Origin: Ichthyophonus hoferi
Taxonomy: Eukaryota; Opisthokonta; Ichthyosporea; Ichthyophonida; Ichthyophonidae
Assembly: GCA_002751075.1 (NCBI GenBank)
Contig: NAOQ01000491.1
Location: forward strand, 26,619-44,243
Direction: 5' to 3'
Length of the DNA stretch: 17,625 nucleotides
In this document: piece after piece, positions 1 through 9,580 of the stretch
Layout of the letters: every line of letters begins with the position of its first letter
Position numbering within the stretch: position 1 is the stretch's first letter
The notes under the pieces: generated by a model
What the model saw: the letters and a program-made list of their open reading frames with translations, nothing else
The model's database searches: none
Told to the model about the DNA's origin: nothing
Made by a program: the position numbers and the translations under genes

Positions 1-539
1 ATTCTTGGAGGAGTCACTGAGAGGTCATGACTAACCTATATGGCACTGAAGTTAAATATACTGTGCTGAGTGAGGCTGGTTTAAAGGTGATGTAGCTAGG
101 GGTGTTGCTAGAACAACTGAATCAAATTAAATAACTTCCAATGAATCTAATCAGAAATAACACAAAGTTCTCTAATGGTCACAAAAAATGTACTACTGAG
201 CCAAAGCTGTGACATATTACCATAAAAAACTGCTTTGTAAAACAAAATGTGCCAAAGGGCACATATTAGTTTACTTACAACAAGATGAATGACAACAAAC
301 CCAACTTATTTATCAAAGTCCTTCAGCCTGGTTCTTTCAAGAAACCAATTTAATTTATCAGCCAATATACTGTCAACTAAATACTAATTATTTTGCATAG
401 AATATACATACTAAAATAACAGATAGTAATGCTTTTAAGATTAATAATTCTTATTTTTATATTGTTAAATAACTAATTGTGACAGTTTCTCTCAATATTA
501 CGGGCCTGGCTACATATGTAAAAAAACCTGTTTTCCTGG
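1..539. other. AT-rich stretch without recognised gene
   Basis: No open frame of note and no repeat that I could match elsewhere in the window. It lies downstream, on the minus strand, of the gag-like remnant at about 540-940 and may contain unrecognisable decayed parts of the same element. Confidence 0.5.
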
Positions 540-940
540 TGGATTTCCTGGGACTGATTCAGTTTAACGCCCCCTTGTGCCACTTGTAACCACAGCCAAC
601 ACCATTTTCTCAATCAAGACATTTTTAGGCACTGTAAAAAACCTTCATCTAATTGTTTAATAGACTTAAACAATATGTCAATGTTAAAGAAATTCTTGTC
701 CATAACAAAATGAATAGCTCCAAAACCATTATTTTTGGGTAAGGCCAGACCCATGATACAAATTTTCAAATATTTGCACTTAACGCTAGATGTAATCTCA
801 TAATTCATTAGTGCTTCAAGTAAAGAAAATATATTCATAAGGTCTCCTAGATACTCACCCAGCTCAATATACATGTTGTCTAACTGGGACATCAAAATAC
901 TTATATCCCCATTTGTGTTCTGAAAATACAGTGACTTCAT
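540..940 (-). mobile_element. Ty1/copia gag-like fossil, minus strand
   Basis: A minus-strand open frame at 614-940 (108 residues) has the flavour of the copia gag (UBN2-type) core: a helical stretch with SQLDNMYIELGEYLGDLMN, then a Leu-rich segment, a small LP pair inside GLALPKNN, and a tail with SIKQLDE that resembles the gag region before the zinc knuckle. Just beyond it on the same strand, near 548-596, a short CGYKWHKG stretch resembles a CCHC zinc knuckle. Family assignment is by pattern only. The element is broken and old, with several breaks, and no flanking long terminal repeats were found. It could instead be an unrelated chance frame. Confidence 0.42.
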
Positions 941-1864
941 CTCCTCAAATAAATATCATAATTGTGCATTAATGTTAACTTTCAACTTTTAATTTGAATC
1001 TGAACAATTATCTTGAAGAACGTAGCAATTATAAGCATAGTCTCCTTACACCCACACCCAATCAAGCTAGAATGTTTCTGGGTAGGCCTAATGAACACAC
1101 ATGGCAAACTACAAAAAAACACACACTGCAAAATTTCCCTTTGTGTCTAAGTCAAGACTAAAGTTTCCTGAGCAGGGATCTAACTTTGGGATCATCAACT
1201 TATGACTAAGATTATTTTAACCACTGTCAGATGGAGCTAGAGGCACAGTATGGCATGGTGGACCAGTGCCCTAGTTCTTTTTGGGGGAGGTTGAGGGAAG
1301 GCAGACGGGGTACCACAACAATAGGAGGGTTCATTTGGGTCATAAATGCAGTTGCTACCAGTGAGTATAATATTCTGAAAGCCATGTTATTCAAGGCCAA
1401 GGCTTATCATTCTTTACTATTGGTTCACAAAATTCTCTCTTCCTCCAGGATCATGATGTTTTATGAGCACGTTTGGAATCATCCCACCTGAAAGGTCTGA
1501 AGTAGTAGCCTCCAAGTAATAAAAGTTGATGCCCCCTAACTGTGTGTGTCAGTCATATTAGGCCTATTTTTATTTCCCTGGGGAAGGCTCACTTGCATGG
1601 AGTATACAGCACCACTATATGGGATATGGTTTAAACGCATATCTAATAAAACAAAGGATCTTAAAATACAATATTTTTCAAGATCATGAGGTCTCCCTCT
1701 GAAGTATCAAATAAGTAGAGGTCACTAAACGGAAGCCTCTTCAACACTAAGAAAACCTCCCTGATCAAATATAATGGTTTTCTAGCTATTAATTTTAATA
1801 TGAAATAAAACGCCTCTAACATTGACAAATGGATTAAGTTAATTACACAATTTGATATTTGTTT
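941..1864. other. Noncoding or unrecognisable decayed DNA
   Basis: A plus-strand frame at 1231-1491 (86 residues) and a minus-strand frame at 1661-1867 (68 residues) occur here; neither resembles a known family and both are within the range expected by chance. On the minus strand, 1231-1350 has a Pro-rich reading (NPPIVVVPRLPSLNLP) that could be the beginning of the gag remnant downstream on that strand, but this is speculative. Confidence 0.4.
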
Positions 1865-2211
1865 CATGAATCTGTAAATGCTGCAATTGAAGAGGAGATG
1901 GTAGCTGTGGCTAATAATGGAACAAGGGCTGTTAGATCAAGTCAATTCCAAAAACCCTGCCAGGAAATTTTACACGTTTGGCCAGGCTAGTCATATTGTA
2001 AAAACCGTCCTTCTAAGAGCCACCATGGTCAGGATCAACCATCAGGCCAGCCATCAAGTTGGCCAACAGGCTACTTAGGCCAGCTGGGCCACTCATCAAG
2101 TTGTACTGGGCCTCCATCTGGAGATGGGGCTGCCAGGAATTTTGTTTGGCGCTGCTATTCTCCAGATGCAACTGAAGATAAGACTATCAAGTTTCCCTCC
2201 ATTGAACACTG
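1865..2211 (+). mobile_element. Ty1/copia gag C-terminal fossil, plus strand
   Basis: Plus-strand reading gives NAAIEEEMVAVANNG, then a basic Ser/Gln stretch, then GQASHIVK, which resembles the core of a copia CCHC zinc knuckle. A Gly/Ser/Pro/Gln-rich linker with SSCTGPPSGDGAARNFVW follows. The order acidic helix, basic linker, knuckle, low-complexity linker is typical of the end of copia gag. It lies in the same orientation as the protease/integrase remnant 3.5 kb downstream, and its downstream edge coincides with the start of the inverted-repeat element at 2212, as if that element had inserted into it. Broken, with several breaks; clearly old. Confidence 0.5.
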
Positions 2212-2830
2212 TGTTGTAATCCACAGTGGCCAGTGAAGATTCATCTTAAGAATCAAAGAAAATATATTAAATGCTTTTCTCACTGGTCTTATTAGACTCT
2301 GTACCCCAAACCTCTGAATTGGCGGAGATACCATGCTTCTCAAAAGCAAAGAGTTGTCTTGATGTACTTATATATAATTGTAAAGATATATAAACCACCT
2401 GTGTGTTGGCCATTACTTAAATCTAAGGAAAACTGGATTCAGTTTTTTTTTTTCCCCTTGGTAACTATGGATCCTGACTTTTTAGCTGTTGCTTTCCTTT
2501 TGTGCATAAGTATAGCCTGGCAAGGTGTCTCTTGTCCCTGCTCCCTTACAACTATTATAAACTAAATTTGGTGTTTATCTTTAAACTTCATTTCCTTAAC
2601 AACTTTAAACTCAGAATATGTAATTATCAAGGAAAAGCAAAATGCTAAATGCAATTTTTTAAGACACAAGCAACATCCAATACACATCAAGGTAACTCTT
2701 TCAGGGAAAAACATCCCCACCAGTCCATAGGTTGTTGTTACAGAGTCTAATAAGACTGGTGTATATGAAAATCCACGTATGTTCTTTGATTCTCAAGAGG
2801 AATCTGCACAGACTACTGTAGATTACAACA
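2212..2830. mobile_element. Non-autonomous element with long inverted repeats (copy 1)
   Basis: The left end begins TGTTGTAATCCACAGTGG and the right end finishes as its reverse complement, GTAGATTACAACA. About 200 bp from each end pair as diverged inverted repeats: for example the TTATTAGACTCTGTA motif at 2287-2301 and its reverse complement at 2745-2759. The inner part carries GGAAAACTGGATT and GGTGTCTCTTGTC motifs shared with copy 2. The left arm has an AT-rich extra segment of about 35 bp near 2359-2394. No convincing target-site duplication was seen, consistent with age. It has no coding capacity. The short open frames at 2155-2349 and 2359-2565 are readings of the repeat, not genes. A MITE or foldback element fits best; a solo LTR pair is less likely because copy 2 keeps the same internal junction. 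Confidence 0.7.
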
Positions 2831-3311
2831 GGGTTTCTAAGACCTAGCAACTTAAAAGTGCTCCCACTGATAGTTCCAATTAACCTTCAGAGGAGACTAC
2901 ATATAGAATCATGCTGGGAGAGTAGAACAGCATAGGAGCATAGGAGCATGATCCTAACCAGGAACAGCAACAAGTTTTTCCTGGATGTTAGCCTTTTTCC
3001 ATTTCTGAATTTCTCTAACAACTGTTTATGCAATTAGAGGGAGGAGCTCCAAAATCTATCATCCTCTTTTCAATTTCTAAAAAGAGATCTTCTCCGGAAA
3101 TCATTTTGTTATAAGCCACATCAAGTAGGTTGAATGCATCAAGGATAAGATGCAAGTCCCTATGTACTTACAGACATTAGAAGAGGAGCCAACTCCACAG
3201 TAACTGTTGAACCTAATAAAAGTGTAACTTGATGAAGCTACAGCTGGACACCACCTGCATGCATCTGTGGCAACAGAACAGTATAATAGAAACATGTTGA
3301 ATTTATAATCC
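2831..3311. other. Spacer between the two inverted-repeat elements
   Basis: No gene recognised. A small direct repeat of GCATAGGA units lies near 2931-2947. The minus-strand frame at 3101-3295 (64 residues) has no recognisable content and is within chance expectation. Confidence 0.45.
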
Positions 3312-3812
3312 TGTTGTAATCTACAGTGACCTGTGTAGATTCCTCTTGGGAACCAAAGAAAGATGTAGATTCTCTTCTACACCGGCCTCACTAGACTGTT
3401 TACCACTAGCCTCTAAACTGATGGAAAACTCTTTTCTTTCAATAGTTTCTTTGATGTGTGTTGGATGCGACTTAAGTCTAGGAAAACTGGATTAGGGTTT
3501 TCTTCTCTTTATTAATAACTATAGATTCTGGGTTCAAAATTGCTAAGGAAATAAAGCTTAAATATAAAAACTAAGTTTGGTTTGTGGTAGTTATGAGTGA
3601 ACAGAGACAAGAGACACCCTATCAAACTATAGTTAAGCATTAAAAGAAAGCAACGGCAAACAAGTCAAGATCCATAGCCACAAAGGAGAAGAAGAAACCC
3701 CCAATCCAGTTTTCCTTATACTCAAGTGATGACCAACACACACCAAGGCAAGTCTTTGAAAAAATTGAAATTTCCGCCAGTCCAGAGGTTAGGGGCACAA
3801 AATCTAGGGAGA
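3312..3812. mobile_element. Non-autonomous element with long inverted repeats (copy 2, opposite orientation, truncated)
   Basis: Starts TGTTGTAATCTACAGTGA, like the ends of copy 1. Positions 3312-3530 match the short (right) arm of copy 1 read in reverse; positions 3530-3812 match its long (left) arm read in reverse. The homology continues across the inner junction around 3500-3550, which shows that both copies derive from one element rather than from independent pairs. About 100 bp of the distal terminus, including the expected GATTACAACA end, is not recognisable. The minus-strand frame at 3640-3828 is simply this repeat translated; it resembles the translation of 2359-2565 for that reason. 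Confidence 0.65.
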
Positions 3813-5221
3813 ACATGTTGTCATACATGCTAGTATTAGCATCTGATGTGTGCGTTACATAAGTATTATATGTATTTTCAAAACATGTGTAGGTTCAAAA
3901 CGTTGCACTACTTAGAGTATGAGTCTACTAAATTAGTAGTAATGATCTTTATGTAGAGTTCATTACCTTAAAGGTACAACATGTCATAATCTCAACTAGT
4001 ATCTAAAGACTCATTCTCACTATCCACAGACATAGGATGTCCTTTTCTGATTCATTTGCGTTGGAGTCAAGGTTTTCTAAAAGATTTCTTGACGTTTCCT
4101 CTTCACTGCTGTCTGAAGAGATTTGAACCCTTAGTTTTGTTTTACCCATAAATTCTAACTTGATTGCCGAACAAATTACTGACTTACGCTTAACTCTAGG
4201 TACAATTGGTACAAATATATCACTTCTACATAATCATAATGACTTTTAATGACGAACCAAGAATAAAATGTTTCATGTTACTTTATTATGCAACACATAA
4301 AAATAAGGATTCAGACTAAGTCTGTGGTTGCTGGTTATATAATTGTTGGTTCATGGTTAATACCAGTTGACCAGGTGATAATCCCTTAAGAAAAACATGC
4401 TATTGAATAGGTAGGTACTCAGCCTAATTGTTGTCTTTCATGTTGTCAGCAGCATTTGTCCAATTAATTATGCAGAGAATGATGCTATTTACTACGTATA
4501 GCTATATCAATCACAATGTGTAATTAAAATGCAGATGACCAACATTATCTAAAAATCACAGTAAATTTACATGCTAGACTGCACTAAACATTTAGTCCTA
4601 ATTAAATATAATTAGCGACATCATGTAACAAATTATATATCATTAATTAATATTTAACTTTAAATTACTGATTGAAACCTCATTGTAAACGCTACTGAAT
4701 ATTTAGAGGTATATTGCTACATGAACAATAACTCTTTTTCGTACAAGACATCTTGAAGTATACAGTCTAGCACTTCTAGGGGCTGAAATACTTCTATATA
4801 ACACTTAATATTGGGTATTCTTATAACAGTTAAAATCTTATCATTTTTATATAGACGTTTATGGTTACTTGTCTGATATTTATCTGAGGTGATTCTTTTT
4901 AATACATGCTGCTAGATTATAGTAACTGGTGCTCCATATGCATCAGTTCAACCTCATAATGGCACATAGGAGCCACTCAAGTGAAAACATGTAGTAAGAG
5001 GTGTTAGTATGATATAGGAACATCCCCTTACAGGGTGAGTATAAGCTGAAATCCAATACCTAGCTTAGTCATTAGGATTACAGTAGGTAACTCCCAGCCA
5101 GCTACTTGGACTTCAAACTATATAGCCAAAATTATAGTTTATAGCAAGAACTGAAAATCCTAAACCCAAATAAATGCTGCATAAACACAGAGTAAAAACA
5201 TTTATTTTCTATTATTAAAGT
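3813..5221. other. AT-rich noncoding stretch
   Basis: Apart from the minus-strand frame at 4003-4233 described separately, I see no gene, long repeat or RNA structure here. The part from about 4240 to 5220 is AT-rich with short TAATTAA-type motifs. Confidence 0.45.
4003..4233 (-). other. Open frame encoding a Ser/Glu/Asp-rich peptide, possible exon remnant
   Basis: A minus-strand frame is open for 76 codons. It starts with a basic region (VPRVKRKS), then has a strongly acidic serine cluster SSDSSEEETS and an Asn/Glu stretch. There is no ATG near its upstream limit, so if real it would be an internal exon. The length alone is not significant at this base composition, but the non-random acidic-serine composition and somewhat higher CpG than its surroundings make it worth noting. 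Such clusters occur in many nuclear host proteins and in the N-termini of some transposases; no family can be named. Confidence 0.2.
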
Positions 5222-5455
5222 ATGGCTAGAAAGCTTATGTTAAGCTCCTCTGAAGATAACATATTACCAAAATGTAAGGTTTTATTTACTACCATCACTT
5301 GTACCCAGTCTTCGAGAATTGATAAGAATGTGAAAGTTTCACTTCCTTCCAATTTTGAAGAATCATCTAGTTCAGAGACCCTTCAACCCAGCAATACTCC
5401 ACTCTTAGCAGATATCAATTTCAACTTGACTTCAACGATAAATTTGGATCAATAA
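5222..5455 (+). other. Unrecognised Ser/Thr-rich open frame
   Basis: An ATG-started frame of 77 codons reads MARKLMLSSSEDN, then later a run of EESSSSETLQPSNTPLL and an Asn/Thr-rich tail. No known domain, signal peptide or membrane segment is visible. It ends about 50 bp before the inverted-repeat fragment at 5502-5574. It could be a decayed piece of the copia element, whose gag-protease linker would fall about here, or chance; I cannot separate these. Confidence 0.2.
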
Positions 5456-5501
5456 GCTCAGAGGACCTATCTTCTTGTGATCTGCTTTACAACAGAACAA
5501 T

Positions 5502-5574
5502 GAAGAAGAGAATCATCTATGCATGTTCTTTAATTTCCAAAAGGAATCTGCACAGACCACCACAGATTACAACA
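5502..5574 (-). mobile_element. Terminal fragment of the inverted-repeat element family
   Basis: Read on the minus strand this begins TGTTGTAATCTGTGGTGG, followed by TCTGTGCAGATTCC and AAAGAACATGCAT, matching the terminus of copy 1 (2767-2830) closely. Homology fades at about 5502. The remaining element is absent, so this is a lone end of about 73 bp, sitting between the open frame ending at 5455 and the copia protease remnant starting near 5719. Confidence 0.65.
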
Positions 5575-5718
5575 TATCATATTAATATGGTAATGGACCC
5601 TGCTGCCACCTTACAAGAGGGTAACTAGTCACTGGAAGTAAAGACTCCTAGGTAACATTATTTTATGGCTGTTGAGAGGGTGACATATAATAAACACACT
5701 TCATCTTATTAATTATAG

Positions 5719-7252
5719 GATAGTGGAACTAATGTATCTACTGTAGCTGACAGGAGATGCTTTGTGAATTGTGTATCTCACTCGATAGATATGAAAGAGT
5801 TCAATAATTCATCCCCTGTCTGTTTGACATCGGGTAGCATTATCTTGGAAAATACTATTGGGGGTGTAACCAAATATGCAGTTCTGAATAATTTGCTCTG
5901 TGCTTCTGATGAGACTTACATTGTTATCTCTGATATTTTATTATTATACCAAGGAACTACCATGTTGTTGCATCCTGTTGGTCTTCTGGTCATATATATG
6001 GACTTGGAAATTATTATGCTTGAAAGTGAGGCTAATGGAGTTATGCTACAAGATTGTATGGCCAAGAATTTTCTTGACCTGGATTTAATCCCTGCTAAGG
6101 TGTATGTGCATCTGATTCATACGGAACTTCACCAATATATGTTGCAAATGGGCCTATGGGTGAAAGCTGCAGCTCTGGAGGCGGACCAAGAGCTCTTGGA
6201 TAAAAGCCAGGACCTGCAATGTGCCATGTGCTTGAAGTTAAAGTTAAGTCTAAACTGTTTCTCATCAGGACTTGGGCTGCAGAAAAAAAAAGGTGAGTGT
6301 GCATTTATTTGGCAAGATCCCATGCTACAATGGTTCAAGGTTATAGGTATATTTTCATAATCATTAATGAATTCATTCATTATTATCATATATGCCTTTT
6401 AATCAGAAGATATATTGCCAACTAAACAATGAGTATTTTACGTAGAATACACTTATAATAATAACACATATTAATGCTTCTGAAAATGATATATCTTACT
6501 ATTACATGGCTCAATAATTAATGGTGACACTAATGACATCACTGCAGATGCACTTAAGGAGCAGCTGGACTTTACTTTGTAAGAAGGGACAATTCATTTG
6601 GAGATTTGTTTAATGTTGCAGGTATTGAATGGACAGTCTTGGCTGTTTGAAGATGTGCAAAGGTTTTTGCAGATGTGATCGGAGCAATGCATCAGGTGTA
6701 CATGCCAGGCACCATAGCTTGTGGTCACTTTCTTTGAAAAATTAAGTAGTGAGTTCTGTGGTTGGTTTTTTAGGGGAAATATCATTGGTTACCTTAGTTT
6801 AGCAATGGATTGATTGAGAGCTGGGAAGACTGCTGTAATGGATGATAAACCAATAACAAAGAAAAAGGCTTACATTTAGCAAGTAAAAGTCGCCACAGAA
6901 TAGGATCCCTGTGAAAAGACCACCATTGATTGAAATAACCGTGGCCATAAGCTATGATGTCTGGCATGGACACCTAATGCATTGTTTCCATTACTGTCTA
7001 TTACACCTTTAACAGGTCTCCAAAAAAGCATTGCCTTTACCTAAGCAGGACAACCAATTCAATAAGTGTGTGTTCCTTCTTGTGAAGTATGGTTCAACTG
7101 ACCCGTTCAGTACAACTACAGTGATGCTACTGGCAACTTCAAACATTTTTGCAACTACTGCTGAAAACCTTTATGCACCACATAGGATCGCCACCTTGTT
7201 CACTGATTATGGGCATGAGTACCTATTCTCCATGTTCTCTTCTCTCCTATAG
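5719..7252 (+). mobile_element. Ty1/copia pol fossil: protease, pre-integrase and integrase resemblance
   Basis: Three parts appear in copia order on the plus strand. First, an open frame (5719-6360, ATG-independent) starts with DSGTNVSTVADRRCF, matching the aspartic-protease active-site D-S/T-G and the following RRxxF of copia proteases; KEFNNSS, LTSGSIIL and AVLNNLLC fit the rest of that domain. Second, near 6950-7040 the readings VWHGHLMHC and SKKALPLPK resemble the pre-integrase WHxRLGH motif and the region after its zinc-binding cysteines. Third, 7031-7252 ends with TLFTDYGHEYLFSMFSSLL, resembling the integrase core around its second catalytic Asp (RTDNGGEY...F). No reverse transcriptase or RNase H was recognised downstream and no LTRs were found. 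Broken and rearranged, with several breaks; ancient. Confidence 0.65.
6594..6785 (-). mobile_element. Inverted pre-integrase segment inside the copia fossil
   Basis: The minus-strand reading contains GAWHVHLMHCSDHICKNLC followed by CNIKQISK. This closely matches the plus-strand reading VWHGHLMHC ... QVSKK at 6950-7030, and the DNA shows it directly: AAGCTATGGTGCCTGGCATG read on the minus strand at about 6700-6720 against AAGCTATGATGTCTGGCATG at about 6950-6970. It is therefore a second copy of the copia pre-integrase region in the opposite orientation, from an inverted duplication or from a different element nested here. Broken fossil. Confidence 0.6.
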
Positions 7253-7362
7253 AAACATGGAATTACCCACCAACTTACCCTGCCTTATTCTGCACAGAGC
7301 AATAACTATGATCTAAACCATCATGATTGTACATGGACACTATAAAAGTGTCCTCTAATGGT

Positions 7363-7815
7363 TCAAGTGTACCGGGTTTGACTAGTTGGAGTTCTAGTAA
7401 AGAATCTAGATGATAAATTATTATTACAAGAATTTGACTTGGATAGAATTGAATCTAGTGGAGTGATTTGAAAAGTCAAAATTTCAACAATTGTGTGAGG
7501 TAAGCTCTTTTTGCCATATTCCATATACTGAACTGCACTCATGGTATCCTCTGCTGAATCTATGCCAACCGTTACTCTTTTCAAATCATTGGTATCAATA
7601 AAAATAGATACCTTGTCAATATTCTTGGTACTAGTGATAGTAGGAATATGTATATGTTGGGGATGAAGATATGTTAATATCTGTTTTTGTTCTATCTTTG
7701 GTTCTTCCATTTCTAGTTTGATTTTCCTTTTGTATCTATTCATACACTTTTTTTTACAGTAATTAATTGCTTTTATTTTTGTTTCTCTAATTGGGTACCC
7801 ACTGATTGATTTGGT
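7363..7815 (-). CDS. Unrecognised protein-coding frame, hypothetical
   Basis: The minus-strand frame is open for 150 codons, with the first ATG at 7743 giving 126 residues. The product is basic at its N-terminus (MNRYKRKIKLEMEEPK), has a middle with HPQHIHIPTITSTK, then DKVSIFIDTNDLKRVTVGID and EYGKKSLPHTIVEIL, and a Ser/Asn/Thr-rich tail. No signal peptide, membrane span or known catalytic motif is visible. At this AT content a 150-codon stop-free run is unlikely by chance (rough estimate a few in a hundred for the whole window). It lies just downstream of, and opposite to, the copia integrase remnant, so it may be a transposon piece of another family, or a host exon. No good splice acceptor was seen just upstream of the ATG. 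Function unknown. Confidence 0.35.
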   Translation of the reverse strand, partial: TKSISGYPIRETKIKAINYCKKKCMNRYKRKIKLEMEEPKIEQKQILTYLHPQHIHIPTITSTKNIDKVSIFIDTNDLKRVTVGIDSAEDTMSAVQYMEYGKKSLPHTIVEILTFQITPLDSILSKSNSCNNNLSSRFFTRTPTSQTRYT

Positions 7816-9261
7816 TTATTGATATTTTTCCCATGCTGGCTCTCTCTGGAACCAGTTGTTTTATACATTTTTGTTTATCACCAGTGATAACTTTTGGCTA
7901 ACACCAATGGGGCTTAAATGGATCCAATCCTTAAATATTTATGTTGGCTAACATAACTCATGAAGTCATGGAGATCTACTAGAAATGTCTAATTCTATCT
8001 CAATAAAATTATATTAGGTTTTTCCTTATATGGATTATTGGTTAATTTACTACATGGGAACTATGTAATGATAAATTATTTTAAAGCTACATTCTTGTAA
8101 TATAAATGAATAAGTTATAACAAAACAAACATTGAATGCTTTGTGATTGTGATTTTTGATCAGAAATTCTGGTCACAGCATAAATTCATATTGCTTGAGA
8201 ATCAAAAGACATAATATAAATGAATAGCAAAATAAATTTTCAGAAAAGCTTTTAAAATATATTGGCAACTAAAAACAGCAATAGTAACAGTCTCTTTATC
8301 ATTGTTTTAGGAAATTACTATATATTTAATGGTGAAAGGCAATAAACATGTGTAAAGTTCTGATTGGCTTGTGACAAAAAAATGGGAAGCACCAATAGGT
8401 AAATGTGAAATGTTCTGATCAATTTGTAGTATATGGAAATACTTCACCACTAGGTCACAGACCAATAGTTTGGACAACAACCTCCTATTGCCTTTAATAG
8501 GTAACTACAACCCAATAAAAAAATCATAGTAACAATAACAAAGAATAATTCATCTAAATGTGAAAAGCTTAGTTCTAGCAATTATTAACTACTTAGATAG
8601 TTAATATTTCATGCATGCCATCATTATGACATCATAGATGTAAACCAATAGAAGAGGAAATTTCCTCCAGGGTTGTTCTAGTAGTTGGGTAAGGCATCTC
8701 ACAATGTAGGCATTTTAATTACATGTGAACAATTAAATATGATATAGTATGATATGTATAAGTGGCGGCCTGGGCTCTTACAGGCAAATGGGAGAAGAGA
8801 AACTAAATACTAGCAAGCCATATTAGAATACAATATTTCATATCCAAAGACAATACCATATACTAATAAAAGATTCAAGTTAACACATAAATACATACAT
8901 CCACATAAAATATATTTTTACATATTAATAAGTAATGATGCATATAGTGATACTCCCAATCAATTAATATTATAATGTGCTTACCATATACTGATCACTA
9001 TACTTCAATATGGGTATGTATATATATAATGTAAAGTGGGGATCTCATAAAGATCAACCCAAGACTGGTGACAGGGTAGGTAGTATAGCAAGGTAATCAA
9101 AAGCATGTGAGACAGTCATTGGCTATATGGGAAAGGCTTGGAATATGTGGCCTAAAAATAAATATATCATACCTTTTTATCCATGTGGTATCATCCAATG
9201 AGCAATGGGGAATAACTAGTATAAGGCAATCACATGCATCAGATATGAACGAGGGAGAAGA
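7816..9261. other. AT-rich, CpG-depleted noncoding DNA
   Basis: No gene recognised; I counted only two CpG dinucleotides in this stretch. CCAAT or ATTGG pentamers occur at 8363, 8392, 8462, 8512 and 8645, loosely clustered, but without a TATA box or open frame beside them I do not call a promoter. The overlapping frames near 9097-9369 on both strands are short and low in information. Confidence 0.45.
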
Positions 9262-9580
9262 AAGGAGAGATGGAAGACACTGTAGAAGACTACAGTGGTG
9301 ATCTGGGTTGGATATAGCTATTATTATTTTATGAAATAATATAATATAATATAATATAATATAACCCAATGAAATGAAATAAGAAATAGGTGATATTAGG
9401 ACACCATAGTGGTAATATTATTAGCCAAGAGTATTATTGCTTTATAAAGGAATAAACTAAAATAAAATAAATGTCAGAAGAAACAAGGCGACAACAATGC
9501 TGATCTGATTGGACATGAGTATTATTTTATCTTAAAGTAATGTAATATATAATATAATAAAATATAATAAAATATTATAT
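9262..9580 (+). repeat. Diverged two-copy direct repeat, period about 198 bp
   Basis: The segment around 9298-9365 (GTGATCTGGGTTGGATATAG, then TTATTATTTTAT and an ATAAT array) is matched by 9496-9575 (CTGATCTGATTGGACATGAG, then TATTATTTTATC and another ATAAT-rich array). Similarity extends upstream through GAAGA-AC-rich sequence in both copies. The offset is about 198 bp. Both copies are noncoding. Similarity was judged by eye and is moderate. Confidence 0.4.
9336..9363. repeat. (ATAAT)n microsatellite
   Basis: About five tandem ATAAT units in the first copy of the 198-bp repeat; a degraded counterpart lies at 9545-9590. Confidence 0.85.

Noticed and set aside
2155-2565. Short frames at 2155-2349 (minus) and 2359-2565 (plus), the second similar in translation to 3640-3828 (minus)
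   Set aside because: The similarity comes from the shared inverted-repeat element at the DNA level; arms are diverged without any sign of frame conservation.
2212-2830. Considered as an LTR of the copia element because it begins TG and ends CA
   Set aside because: The opposing arms lie within one element, and the same internal junction recurs in the second copy, which fits an inverted-repeat DNA element better than two LTRs; not excluded completely.
5900-6088. Plus-strand 62-residue frame
   Set aside because: Out-of-frame overlap with the longer protease-like frame, Leu/Tyr-rich and without recognisable content.
6095-6389. Minus-strand frames of 69 and 86 residues
   Set aside because: They lie opposite the plus-strand protease-like frame and have no family resemblance; antisense shadows.
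7741-8740. Search for a reverse transcriptase or RNase H downstream of the integrase remnant
   Set aside because: No YVDD-like or other reverse transcriptase motif was seen in any frame, so the element is not extended past 7252.
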